Source of the DNA: Candidatus Bipolaricaulota bacterium
GTDB lineage: Bacteria; Bipolaricaulota; Bipolaricaulia; RBG-16-55-9
Reading direction: 5' to 3'
Assembly: GCA_027021605.1 (NCBI GenBank)
Contig: JALUUA010000311.1
Span: forward strand, 1-5,969
Length of the DNA: 5,969 nucleotides
Below, in pieces: positions 1 to 4,092 of the stretch (its first letter is position 1; every line of letters starts with the position of its first letter). The translations under genes were made by a program, and so were the position numbers. The notes beneath the pieces were generated by a model that worked only from the letters and a program-made list of their open reading frames with translations, searched no databases and had not been told where the DNA came from.

Positions 1-1
1 C

Positions 2-922
2 ATCTGCCATGTGCTCTTCCCGGAGAAGGGGCTCATCCGCCCCGACACGCTCGTGGTGGGCACGGACTCCCACACCTGCACCCACGGGGCCTACGGGTGC
101 TTCGCCTTCGGCATCGGCAACACGGACCTCACGGAGATCATGGCCTCCGGTCGGCTCTTGGTGGAGGTCCCCGAGACGATCTTGGTGGAGCTTACGGGCC
201 AACTGCCGCCGGGGGTGTACGCCAAGGACGTCATCCTCCACATCCTCAGCGAGGTGACGATGAACGGCTTCACGAACTGCGTCGTGGAGTTCACGGGGGA
301 CGCCCTGGAGCACCTCACCCCCGACGACCGGGCCACGATCGCCAACATGACCGTGGAGGGCGGGGCGACCTGCGGGATCTTCCCCGTGGGCAAGCTCCGC
401 TCCGACCCCGGTGCCGTCTACAAGAAGAAGTACGCGTTCGACCTCTCGAAGCTCGAGCCCTACGTCGCCCGGCCCTACCAGCCGGACAACGGCGTCCCCA
501 TCTCGCAGCTCCTGCGGGAGGACGGCGAAGTTCGAGTAGACGTCTGTTGGGTGGGCAGCTGCACCGGGGGCAAGCTCGAGGACGTGGCCGCCGCGGCCCA
601 AGTCCTCAAGGGACGGGAAGTCTGTCGGGATGTGCGGATGATCGTCTCGCCCGCGTCGCTGGGCGTCTGGGAGGAGGCGGGGCGGCGGGGGTACTCCCGC
701 TGGCTCCTGGAGGCGGGGGCCGAGCTCGTCCCGCCCTCGTGCGGGGCGTGCATCGCCATGGGCCCCGGGACGCTCCGGAAGGGCCAGATCGGGGTCTTCT
801 CGTCGAACCGCAACTTCAAGGGGCGCTCCGGGCTGGGGGCCGTCTACTTGGCCTCCCCGGCCACGGTGGCCGCCTCGGCCCTCCGGGGCGCGATCGCCGA
901 CCCGCGCGAGTTCCTGGGCTAA
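2..922 (+). CDS. leuC: 3-isopropylmalate dehydratase / homoaconitase large subunit, 5'-truncated by window edge
   Basis: Aconitase-superfamily [4Fe-4S] hydro-lyase large subunit. Members isomerise isopropylmalate (leucine synthesis) or homocitrate/homoaconitate (alpha-aminoadipate lysine route) in the cytosol with a separate small subunit. The reading frame is open from base 2, so 306 residues are visible; family members run about 415-470, so roughly 110 or more N-terminal residues lie outside. Seen: the aconitase signature DSHTCTHGA near visible residue 22; the cluster cysteines as VGSC (visible Cys187) and SCGAC (Cys247 and Cys250), giving the LeuC-type C-x59-C-x2-C spacing; and the C-terminal SSNRNFKGR and YLASPATVAASAL blocks. 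The overall look is the shorter, archaeal/Thermus-like LeuC/HacA branch. Oddity: the usual SCTNGR is SCTGGK here. No leuD-type small subunit follows; the next gene is unrelated. The family is certain, but leucine versus lysine pathway cannot be decided from this fragment. Confidence 0.93.
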   Translation: MCHVLFPEKGLIRPDTLVVGTDSHTCTHGAYGCFAFGIGNTDLTEIMASGRLLVEVPETILVELTGQLPPGVYAKDVILHILSEVTMNGFTNCVVEFTGDALEHLTPDDRATIANMTVEGGATCGIFPVGKLRSDPGAVYKKKYAFDLSKLEPYVARPYQPDNGVPISQLLREDGEVRVDVCWVGSCTGGKLEDVAAAAQVLKGREVCRDVRMIVSPASLGVWEEAGRRGYSRWLLEAGAELVPPSCGACIAMGPGTLRKGQIGVFSSNRNFKGRSGLGAVYLASPATVAASALRGAIADPREFLG

Positions 923-934
923 ACCCGCCCCGGA

Positions 935-971
935 CCTTGTTCTCCTGAAGAGCAGAGGGCTATAATTTTTT
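935..971 (+). terminator. possible weak intrinsic terminator after leuC
   Basis: An imperfect hairpin starts 12 bases after the leuC stop. CCT/AGG (935-937 with 956-958) and TGTTCT/AGAGCA (938-943 with 949-954) pair around a CCTGA loop, with one bulged G at 955 and one G-T wobble. A run of six T lies at 966-971. The 7-base gap between stem and T-run is longer than in a classic terminator, and the same AT-rich bases include a TATAAT that may be a promoter, so the call is weak. Confidence 0.3.
937..966 (+). promoter_or_regulatory. candidate sigma70-type promoter for the NYN gene unit
   Basis: A perfect TATAAT hexamer at 961-966 stands in otherwise GC-rich DNA. A poor -35 candidate, TTGTTC at 937-942, lies 18 bp upstream. 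Transcription would start near 973 and give a leader of about 210 nt before the NYN start codon, containing the heptamer repeats and a GC hairpin. The -35 matches the consensus at only three positions. Confidence 0.42.
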
Positions 972-1038
972 ACGCGTTGCGGTCTTTGACAGGCAGGGTA
1001 AGGGTGAAAACCGAGGGCGAAGTGCAGGGAAAGCGAAG

Positions 1039-1080
1039 ATGGAGGATGGACGATGGAGGATGGACGATGGACGATGGAGG
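1039..1080 (+). repeat. six tandem heptamers, ATGGAGG/ATGGACG
   Basis: Six uninterrupted 7-bp units read ATGGAGG, ATGGACG, ATGGAGG, ATGGACG, ATGGACG, ATGGAGG, differing only at the sixth base. They lie in the presumed leader of the NYN gene, 105 bp before its start codon. The last unit runs straight into AGGTGA, forming an AGGAGGTGA Shine-Dalgarno-like sequence (1078-1086). The unit length is not a multiple of three, so each copy puts an ATG in a new frame. Such tracts can change copy number by slippage. Confidence 0.85.
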
Positions 1081-1124
1081 AGGTGAACTCCGGTTTTGCG
1101 TTCGTTTCTCTCCCGAATTCTTTT

Positions 1125-1151
1125 GCGCCCGGGGTCCTCGGCCCCGGACGC
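1125..1151 (+). promoter_or_regulatory. GC-rich hairpin in the NYN gene leader
   Basis: GCG and CCGGGG (1125-1127, 1129-1134) pair with CCCCGG and CGC (1142-1147, 1149-1151) around a TCCTCGG loop, with one C-A mismatch. The stem ends 34 bases before the ATG at 1186, just upstream of its Shine-Dalgarno, so it could influence translation. No T-run follows, so it is not an intrinsic terminator. Confidence 0.4.
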
Positions 1152-1185
1152 AGATGGGCACCCGCGTTGGGAAAGGAGTGAGCGG

Positions 1186-1986
1186 ATGAACAGTCGCCCG
1201 GATACCGCGGTTTTTGTCGATCTAGAGAACATTTACATTGGGTTTCGCAAGGAATACGGGCGGGAGCTCCGGGCGAAGGAGCTGGCGGAGAAGGCCCGCT
1301 CCTTCGGCGGGGTGAAGTTCGTAAACGTCTACGCCGATTTCGGCGAGTCCACCTACCCCAAGCATTTCAAGATCGAGCTCGACAACGAGGGAATTCACGC
1401 CGTAAACGTCCCCAAGGACCGCGATCGGGACGGTCGGCCCACGAAGAACAAGATCGACATCCGCATCGTAGTCGACATCTTCCGCGCCCTGGCGTTCCGG
1501 CCCGAGATCGAGCGGTACGTCTTCATGACCGGGGACAAGATCTTCCTCGACGTGCTCAACCTGGTGAAGAACGACTTTGGCAAGGAAGTGATCGTAAGCG
1601 GCATCGAGGGGACGGTGGCCCAGGTCCTCCAGGAGGCGGCCCACGCGTACGCCCCCTTCGTGGTGGAGAGCGACTACGACGAGAAGCTCAAGGGCTTTAT
1701 CGAGCTGATGGACGAACTGGAACACCGCATCTTAGATGGGACGTATAATTATTTGGGCTGGAAGCTCATCATCGACCACCTCTACGAGAGCCCCGAGTTC
1801 GGGTTTGCGGACTGGGGCGAGGCGCGCGAGTTCTTCGAGCGGATCAAGCGGGAAGGGAAGATCCTCTTTAAGTTCTACCCCGGCGAGAGCCGGGAGATCG
1901 AAGCCTATCGCCTGGATCGCAAGAACCCGCTGGTGCGGCGCATCCTGGGGCTGGACGCGCCCGCCGGCGCGTCCTCACGGAGGTGA
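1186..1986 (+). CDS. NYN-domain (PIN-like, LabA/DUF88-type) nuclease-family protein
   Basis: 266 residues. NYN domains are PIN-like metal-dependent ribonuclease folds; no specific substrate can be assigned. Residues 7-160 form the domain. VFVDLEN (Asp12, Asn15) is the first acidic strand. KIDIRIVVDI (Asp91, Asp97) matches the family's KxVDxxLxxD helix. FMTGDKIFLDVL (Asp117) matches the SGDxDF strand, followed by the usual GKEVIV strand (132-137). The second Asp expected in GDxDF is Ile119 here; Asp122 lies one turn on. Residues 165-255 form a helical, charged C-terminal region (GWKLIIDHL, then FFERIKREGKILF), possibly a winged-helix or OST-HTH-like module. ATG 1186 was chosen because AAAGGAG precedes it by 7 bases and the conserved domain starts at once; an in-frame TTG at 1096 behind AGGAGGTGA is a less likely start. 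The TGA stop lies inside the Shine-Dalgarno of the next small gene, implying translational coupling. Confidence 0.85.
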   Translation: MNSRPDTAVFVDLENIYIGFRKEYGRELRAKELAEKARSFGGVKFVNVYADFGESTYPKHFKIELDNEGIHAVNVPKDRDRDGRPTKNKIDIRIVVDIFRALAFRPEIERYVFMTGDKIFLDVLNLVKNDFGKEVIVSGIEGTVAQVLQEAAHAYAPFVVESDYDEKLKGFIELMDELEHRILDGTYNYLGWKLIIDHLYESPEFGFADWGEAREFFERIKREGKILFKFYPGESREIEAYRLDRKNPLVRRILGLDAPAGASSRR

Positions 1987-1989
1987 TCC
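1979..1989 (+). promoter_or_regulatory. extended Shine-Dalgarno of the acidic mini-gene, containing the NYN stop
   Basis: GGAGGTGATCC is an 11-base uninterrupted complement of the usual bacterial 16S rRNA 3' end (GGATCACCTCC). The GGAGG core ends 9 bases before ATG 1993, a good spacing. The NYN stop codon TGA (1984-1986) is part of this element, so ribosomes finishing the NYN protein end on the initiation site of the next gene. This is the main evidence that the 46-codon frame is translated. Confidence 0.85.
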
Positions 1990-1992
1990 CCC

Positions 1993-2133
1993 ATGACGTT
2001 GGCCCACCCGCTCCTTCTCCTTGGCGCGGCGGACGACGAGTGGGACGACCAGGACGATTGGGAAGACGAGGAGGAGTGGGAAGAGGAAGGGGAGGACGAG
2101 GAGGAGTGGGCCAGCGACGACTTGGCCTTTTAG
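1993..2133 (+). CDS. 46-residue highly acidic, Trp-punctuated protein with SSB-tail-like C-terminus
   Basis: Not a family I recognise. The protein starts MTLAHPLLLLGAADDEW, a short hydrophobic stretch, and then turns almost wholly acidic. Ten Asp and twelve Glu make up 22 of 46 residues, there are no Lys or Arg, and Trp occurs at 17, 23, 29 and 39. A DEEEW block occurs twice, ten residues apart. The C-terminus is ASDDLAF, two acidic residues then hydrophobics ending in Phe, resembling the SSB C-terminal tip (DDIPF type). It is too short for routine gene calling, but the 11-base Shine-Dalgarno overlapping the upstream stop argues that it is real. The likely product is an unstructured polyanion; a nucleic-acid mimic, an inhibitor of the NYN protein or a partner-recruiting tail are inferences only. 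No gene follows for over 500 bp. Confidence 0.72.
   Translation: MTLAHPLLLLGAADDEWDDQDDWEDEEEWEEEGEDEEEWASDDLAF
2065..2110 (+). repeat. 16-bp direct repeat inside the acidic gene
   Basis: GACGAGGAGGAGTGGG occurs at 2065-2080 and again at 2095-2110, exactly 30 bp (ten codons) apart. Each copy encodes DEEEW in the same frame. The intervening DNA is also almost pure purine. The pattern suggests growth of the acidic tract by internal duplication. Confidence 0.8.
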
Positions 2134-2180
2134 CTCCAACTCCCACCTTCCCTTTCGCGACGTTCCCGTTCCTCCTGGCA
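2134..2180 (+). other. C-rich, G-poor stretch after the acidic gene (possible Rho loading region)
   Basis: Immediately after the stop codon the plus strand becomes pyrimidine-rich, C far exceeding G, with no obvious hairpin. No intrinsic terminator follows the gene within the next 100 bases. Untranslated C-over-G RNA behind a stop codon is typical of Rho utilisation sites, but nothing more specific is visible. Confidence 0.2.
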
Positions 2181-2224
2181 TCATCAAGCAAGGGCAAGGG
2201 CATCGGGCACAGGACATAAGGGGC

Positions 2225-2264
2225 AAAAACAAGCAAAAACAAAACAAAAAGAAACCAAGAAAAA
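2225..2264 (+). other. phased A-tracts, probable intrinsically bent DNA
   Basis: Runs of five A start at 2225, 2235, 2246 and 2260, so the first three are spaced 10 and 11 bp, one helical turn. GCAAAAACAA occurs twice (2223-2232 and 2233-2242). A plus strand made almost only of A and C is exceptional in this GC-rich window. Helically phased A-tracts are known to bend DNA; as RNA the stretch would be an unstructured linker. Confidence 0.6.
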
Positions 2265-2281
2265 GTTGAGACGAGAAGGGA

Positions 2282-2307
2282 GGGGGGCTTGGTCCGCGGA
2301 GCCCCCC
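2282..2307. other. strong GC hairpin at the edge of the gene-free region
   Basis: GGGGGGCT (2282-2289) and AGCCCCCC (2300-2307) form a perfect 8-bp stem with a 10-base loop. No T-run follows on the plus strand. Read on the minus strand, a T-rich stretch (complement of the A-tracts) begins about 18 bases after the stem, too distant for a standard terminator. It could be the first helix of a larger RNA. Confidence 0.45.
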
Positions 2308-2383
2308 GCCTCTGGGGAAGAGCTACTGGGGAAAAACCCCGCGGGCAAGGAGGCGAATCCCACGGGTAAAACCCTGGTAGCCG

Positions 2384-2401
2384 GTGGAGCCATCGCTCCA
2401 C
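2384..2401. other. 7-bp perfect hairpin with tetraloop
   Basis: GTGGAGC (2384-2390) pairs with GCTCCAC (2395-2401) around a CATC loop. It sits between the 2282 hairpin and the three-way-junction candidate. Nearby, GCTAC (2322-2326) can pair with GTAGC (2377-2381), adding to a dense set of folds across 2282-2512. Confidence 0.4.
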
Positions 2402-2423
2402 GCACGGAGGGCCCCGCGGCCAA

Positions 2424-2512
2424 GCAGGGTAAGGAGGTGAGTCTCACTCGGGAAGTGAGAGGAACGAAATACCGTAACGATTGCGATTCGGCTCACCTCA
2501 CCTTGCCGCTGC
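2424..2512 (+). ncRNA. candidate structured RNA with a three-way junction, family unknown
   Basis: A long closing helix joins GCAG (2424-2427), GGTAAGG (2428-2434) and GGTGAG (2436-2441) to CTCACC (2492-2497), CCTTGCC (2501-2507) and CTGC (2509-2512), with one T-G wobble, a bulged G2508 and a small internal loop. Inside it, TCTCACT (2442-2448) pairs with AGTGAGA (2454-2460) around CGGGA, flush with the closing helix, and CGTAA (2473-2477) pairs with TTGCG (2481-2485) around CGA. These 29 or so pairs in 89 bases make a clean three-way junction. I found no signature of tRNA, tmRNA, RNase P, SRP, 6S, hammerhead or the common riboswitches. It lies upstream of the E1 alpha promoter, so it would belong to the upstream transcript, to its own transcript, or to DNA-level structure. 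The strand is uncertain because the complement folds similarly. Confidence 0.4.
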
Positions 2513-2560
2513 CCGCCGAAGCTTTGTAGTATACCGCTCTCAAAGACCGTCTGCAACCCC

Positions 2561-2581
2561 GCCCACTTGGTGCCCACTTGG
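2561..2581. repeat. 10-bp direct repeat at 11-bp period overlapping a -35 box
   Basis: GCCCACTTGG occurs at 2561-2570 and 2572-2581, one helical turn apart. The second copy overlaps the -35 hexamer (2578-2583) of the E1 alpha promoter. This arrangement fits a regulator contacting two successive major grooves, but I recognise no known binding motif. Confidence 0.6.
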
Positions 2582-2606
2582 CGGGCGTCCGCCGTTATTT
2601 TACAAT
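2578..2606 (+). promoter_or_regulatory. candidate sigma70-type promoter of the E1 alpha gene
   Basis: TTGGCG (2578-2583) and TACAAT (2601-2606) are separated by 17 bp, matching the sigma70 consensus at 4 and 5 of 6 positions. A start near 2613 would give a leader of about 54 nt before ATG 2667. The spacer contains a short GC stem, and a direct repeat overlaps the -35. Confidence 0.6.
2580..2600 (+). terminator. short terminator-like hairpin inside the promoter spacer
   Basis: GGCGG (2580-2584) pairs with CCGCC (2589-2593) around GCGT and is followed by GTTATTT. It could stop transcripts arriving from the structured region upstream, just before the E1 alpha start site. Five base pairs is short for an intrinsic terminator and the T-run is interrupted. 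Confidence 0.25.
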
Positions 2607-2666
2607 CGAAGTCGGAGTTTTGCACACAAGAGCAGCCCGAACCGTGACCGATCCGGAGGAGGCGGA

Positions 2667-3788
2667 ATGACGAAGCAGAAGCGCAAGGGAACCCGATCGC
2701 AGACCTCGGTGGACGCGAGCCTCGTGCGCGTCCTCGACGAGGGAGGACGGCTCGTGGGGGAGGAACCCGCTCTCCCCCGGAGATCGCTCCTTGAGCTCTA
2801 CTCCCACATGGCCCTCGTGCGCCTGTTGGACACCCGCCTGATGAATCTACAGCGCCAGGGGCGCATCGGGTTCTACGGGGTCTCCACCGGGGAGGAGGCG
2901 GCCGCGATCGGGAGCGGCTACGCCCTCAAGCCCGAGGACTGGGTCTTCCCGGCGCTGCGCCAGGGCGGGGTCGCCCTGATGCGCGGGATGCCCCTCTCGG
3001 TGTACATCGCCCAGTGCTACGGCAACGCCCTCGACGTCCAAAAGGGCCGCCAGATGCCCTGCCACTACGCGTATAAGCGCGCCAACTTCGTGGCCTGGTC
3101 GAGCTGCATCGGGACCCAGCTCCCCCACGCCGTGGGGGCGGCCTGGGCCGCCCGGTTCAAGGGCGACCCCCGGGTGATGATGGCCTACCTGGGCGACGGG
3201 GCCACCTCCGAGGGGGATTTTCACGTCGCGATGAACTTCGCGGGGGTGTTTCGAGTCCCCGTGGTCTTCTTCTGCCAGAACAACCAGTGGGCGATCTCCG
3301 TCCCCCTCTCCCGGCAGACGGCCTCGGAGAACATCGCCGTCAAGGCCCAAGCGTACGGGTTTGAGGGCGTTCGCGTGGACGGGAACGACGTCCTGGCCGT
3401 CTACGAGGTGACCCGGAGGGCCGTCGAGAAGGCCCGGGAAGGCGGGGGCCCCACGCTGATCGAGGCCGTCACCTATCGCCTGGGGGGCCACTCCTCCTCC
3501 GACGACCCCTCCCGCTACCGCGACCCCCGGGAGGTGGAGAGGTGGCAGCGGCTCGACCCCCTCGCGCGGTTCCGGAAGTATTTGGAGGCCCGGGGCCTCT
3601 GGGACGAAAAGAAAGAGATTCAGCTCCACGAGAAGCTGAACGAGCAGATCTCCCGGGCGATCCGGGAGGCGGAGGCCGCGCCGCCCCTGCCCCTGGAGAC
3701 CCTCATCGAGGACGTCTACGCCGAGCCCCCGCCCCGCCTGCGCAGACAGCTCGAGGAGGTCCGGCGCCTCCGGCCGTCGCCGTCATAG
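2667..3788 (+). CDS. 2-oxoacid dehydrogenase E1 alpha subunit (branched-chain type favoured)
   Basis: 373 residues, the normal size for a bacterial E1 alpha. This cytosolic thiamine-diphosphate subunit decarboxylates a 2-oxoacid and passes the acyl group to the E2 lipoyl domain; it needs an E1 beta partner. Seen: the cofactor motif from GDGATSEGDF (Gly176-Asp177-Gly178) to NN at 205-206; QMPCHYAYK (129-137) and IGTQLPHAVGAA (148-159), matching the substrate-side blocks of branched-chain enzymes; and the active-site loop GGHSSSDDPSRYR with His275. The SDDPSRYR form is typical of branched-chain 2-oxoacid dehydrogenases, though pyruvate or acetoin-type specificity cannot be excluded. ATG 2667 has GGAGGAGG (2655-2662) in front; the frame stays open upstream to 2481, but the promoter falls inside that stretch. 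No E1 beta, E2 or E3 gene adjoins it: the next gene is convergent and overlaps its end by 6 bp. Confidence 0.93.
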   Translation: MTKQKRKGTRSQTSVDASLVRVLDEGGRLVGEEPALPRRSLLELYSHMALVRLLDTRLMNLQRQGRIGFYGVSTGEEAAAIGSGYALKPEDWVFPALRQGGVALMRGMPLSVYIAQCYGNALDVQKGRQMPCHYAYKRANFVAWSSCIGTQLPHAVGAAWAARFKGDPRVMMAYLGDGATSEGDFHVAMNFAGVFRVPVVFFCQNNQWAISVPLSRQTASENIAVKAQAYGFEGVRVDGNDVLAVYEVTRRAVEKAREGGGPTLIEAVTYRLGGHSSSDDPSRYRDPREVERWQRLDPLARFRKYLEARGLWDEKKEIQLHEKLNEQISRAIREAEAAPPLPLETLIEDVYAEPPPRLRRQLEEVRRLRPSPS

Positions 3789-3989
3789 GGAGCCGGGGTC
3801 CGGAAGCTCCTCTACGGGGGTATCGCGGTACTTGTCCCCCTCCTCGATGAGCATTATGGGGATGTCGTCCTTAACGGGGTACTTGCGCCCGCACGCCCCG
3901 CAGAGGAGCCAGCTTTCGCCCACGGGCTCCACGGGCGTCTTGCAGGCCGGACAGGCCAACACCTCGAGAAGCTCTGGGGAGATTGCCAT
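3783..3989 (-). CDS. Trm112/UPF0434 family small zinc-ribbon protein
   Basis: 68 residues. The protein opens with LLEVLACPACKTPVEP, and the two CxxC knuckles (Cys13/Cys16 and Cys30/Cys33) form a zinc ribbon, followed by the family's KYPVKDDIPIML block (36-47). Family members are small cytosolic proteins; eukaryotic and archaeal Trm112 activates several methyltransferases, while most bacterial UPF0434/YcaR proteins have no firm role. The length is normal, with a short acidic tail. ATG 3989 on the minus strand is preceded by GAGGAGGG at about 5 bases. The gene is divergent from the nicotinate phosphoribosyltransferase gene and convergent with E1 alpha; the two stop codons abut so that the frames overlap by 6 bp, leaving no room for a terminator between them. 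Confidence 0.9.
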   Translation of the reverse strand: MAISPELLEVLACPACKTPVEPVGESWLLCGACGRKYPVKDDIPIMLIEEGDKYRDTPVEELPDPGSL

Positions 3990-4031
3990 CTCTTCCCTCC
4001 TCGGGATGGAATGGAATAGGAGCCGCTCTTG

Positions 4032-4060
4032 ACTCTAGCCCTCGGGGAAGGGGCTTGCAA
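4032..4060 (-). promoter_or_regulatory. candidate promoter of the zinc-ribbon gene
   Basis: On the minus strand TTGCAA (4060-4055) and TAGAGT (4037-4032) are 17 bp apart, each matching the sigma70 consensus at 4 of 6 positions. A start near 4025 would leave about 35 nt before ATG 3989. TTGCAA is self-complementary and could also serve the plus-strand promoter. Confidence 0.3.
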
Positions 4061-4083
4061 CCCCCGGGGGTTCCGATTAGCAT
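4055..4083 (+). promoter_or_regulatory. candidate promoter of the nicotinate phosphoribosyltransferase gene, possibly leaderless
   Basis: TTGCAA (4055-4060) and TAGCAT (4078-4083) are 17 bp apart, each a 4 of 6 match. Transcription would begin about 7 bases later, within a few bases of ATG 4093. That would give a leaderless or near-leaderless mRNA and fits the lack of a proper Shine-Dalgarno in front of this gene. Confidence 0.3.
4059..4072. promoter_or_regulatory. 14-bp perfect palindrome between the divergent promoters
   Basis: AACCCCCGGGGGTT is fully self-complementary. It starts inside the TTGCAA shared by both candidate promoters and fills most of the plus-strand spacer, the position of a repressor operator. 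It does not resemble the NrtR or NiaR sites I know for NAD genes. Confidence 0.4.
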
Positions 4084-4092
4084 ACGGGGGCC

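Noticed and set aside
986..991. Perfect TTGACA hexamer
   Set aside because: No acceptable -10 hexamer 16-18 bp downstream, so not called as a promoter.
993..1003. 11-mer GCAGGGTAAGG shared with 2424-2434
   Set aside because: A few shared 11-mers are expected by chance in a window of this length.
2461..2472. CGAAA in the junction as a hammerhead ribozyme core
   Set aside because: The required CTGATGA element is missing from both strands nearby.
2436..2497. tRNA-like layout (GGTGAG/CTCACC ends with inner arms)
   Set aside because: About 62 bases, no canonical T-loop or anticodon arm, and only two inner hairpins, so not a tRNA.
2266..2529. Plus-strand 87-codon open frame across the structured region
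   Set aside because: It starts with TTG without a Shine-Dalgarno, matches no family I know, has coding-atypical composition, and overlaps the base-paired segments.
2323..2625. Minus-strand 100-codon open frame in the gene-free stretch
   Set aside because: GTG start with no ribosome site, no recognisable motif, and its start overlaps the E1 alpha leader; long open frames are expected by chance in GC-rich DNA.
2847..3629. Minus-strand 260-codon frame opposite E1 alpha
   Set aside because: A typical GC-rich antisense shadow, rich in Gly, His, Val and Pro, opposite a clearly conserved gene.
4029..4034. TTGACT as -35 for the nicotinate phosphoribosyltransferase gene
   Set aside because: The sequence 17 bp downstream is GGCTTG, and no -10-like hexamer occurs at any usual spacing.
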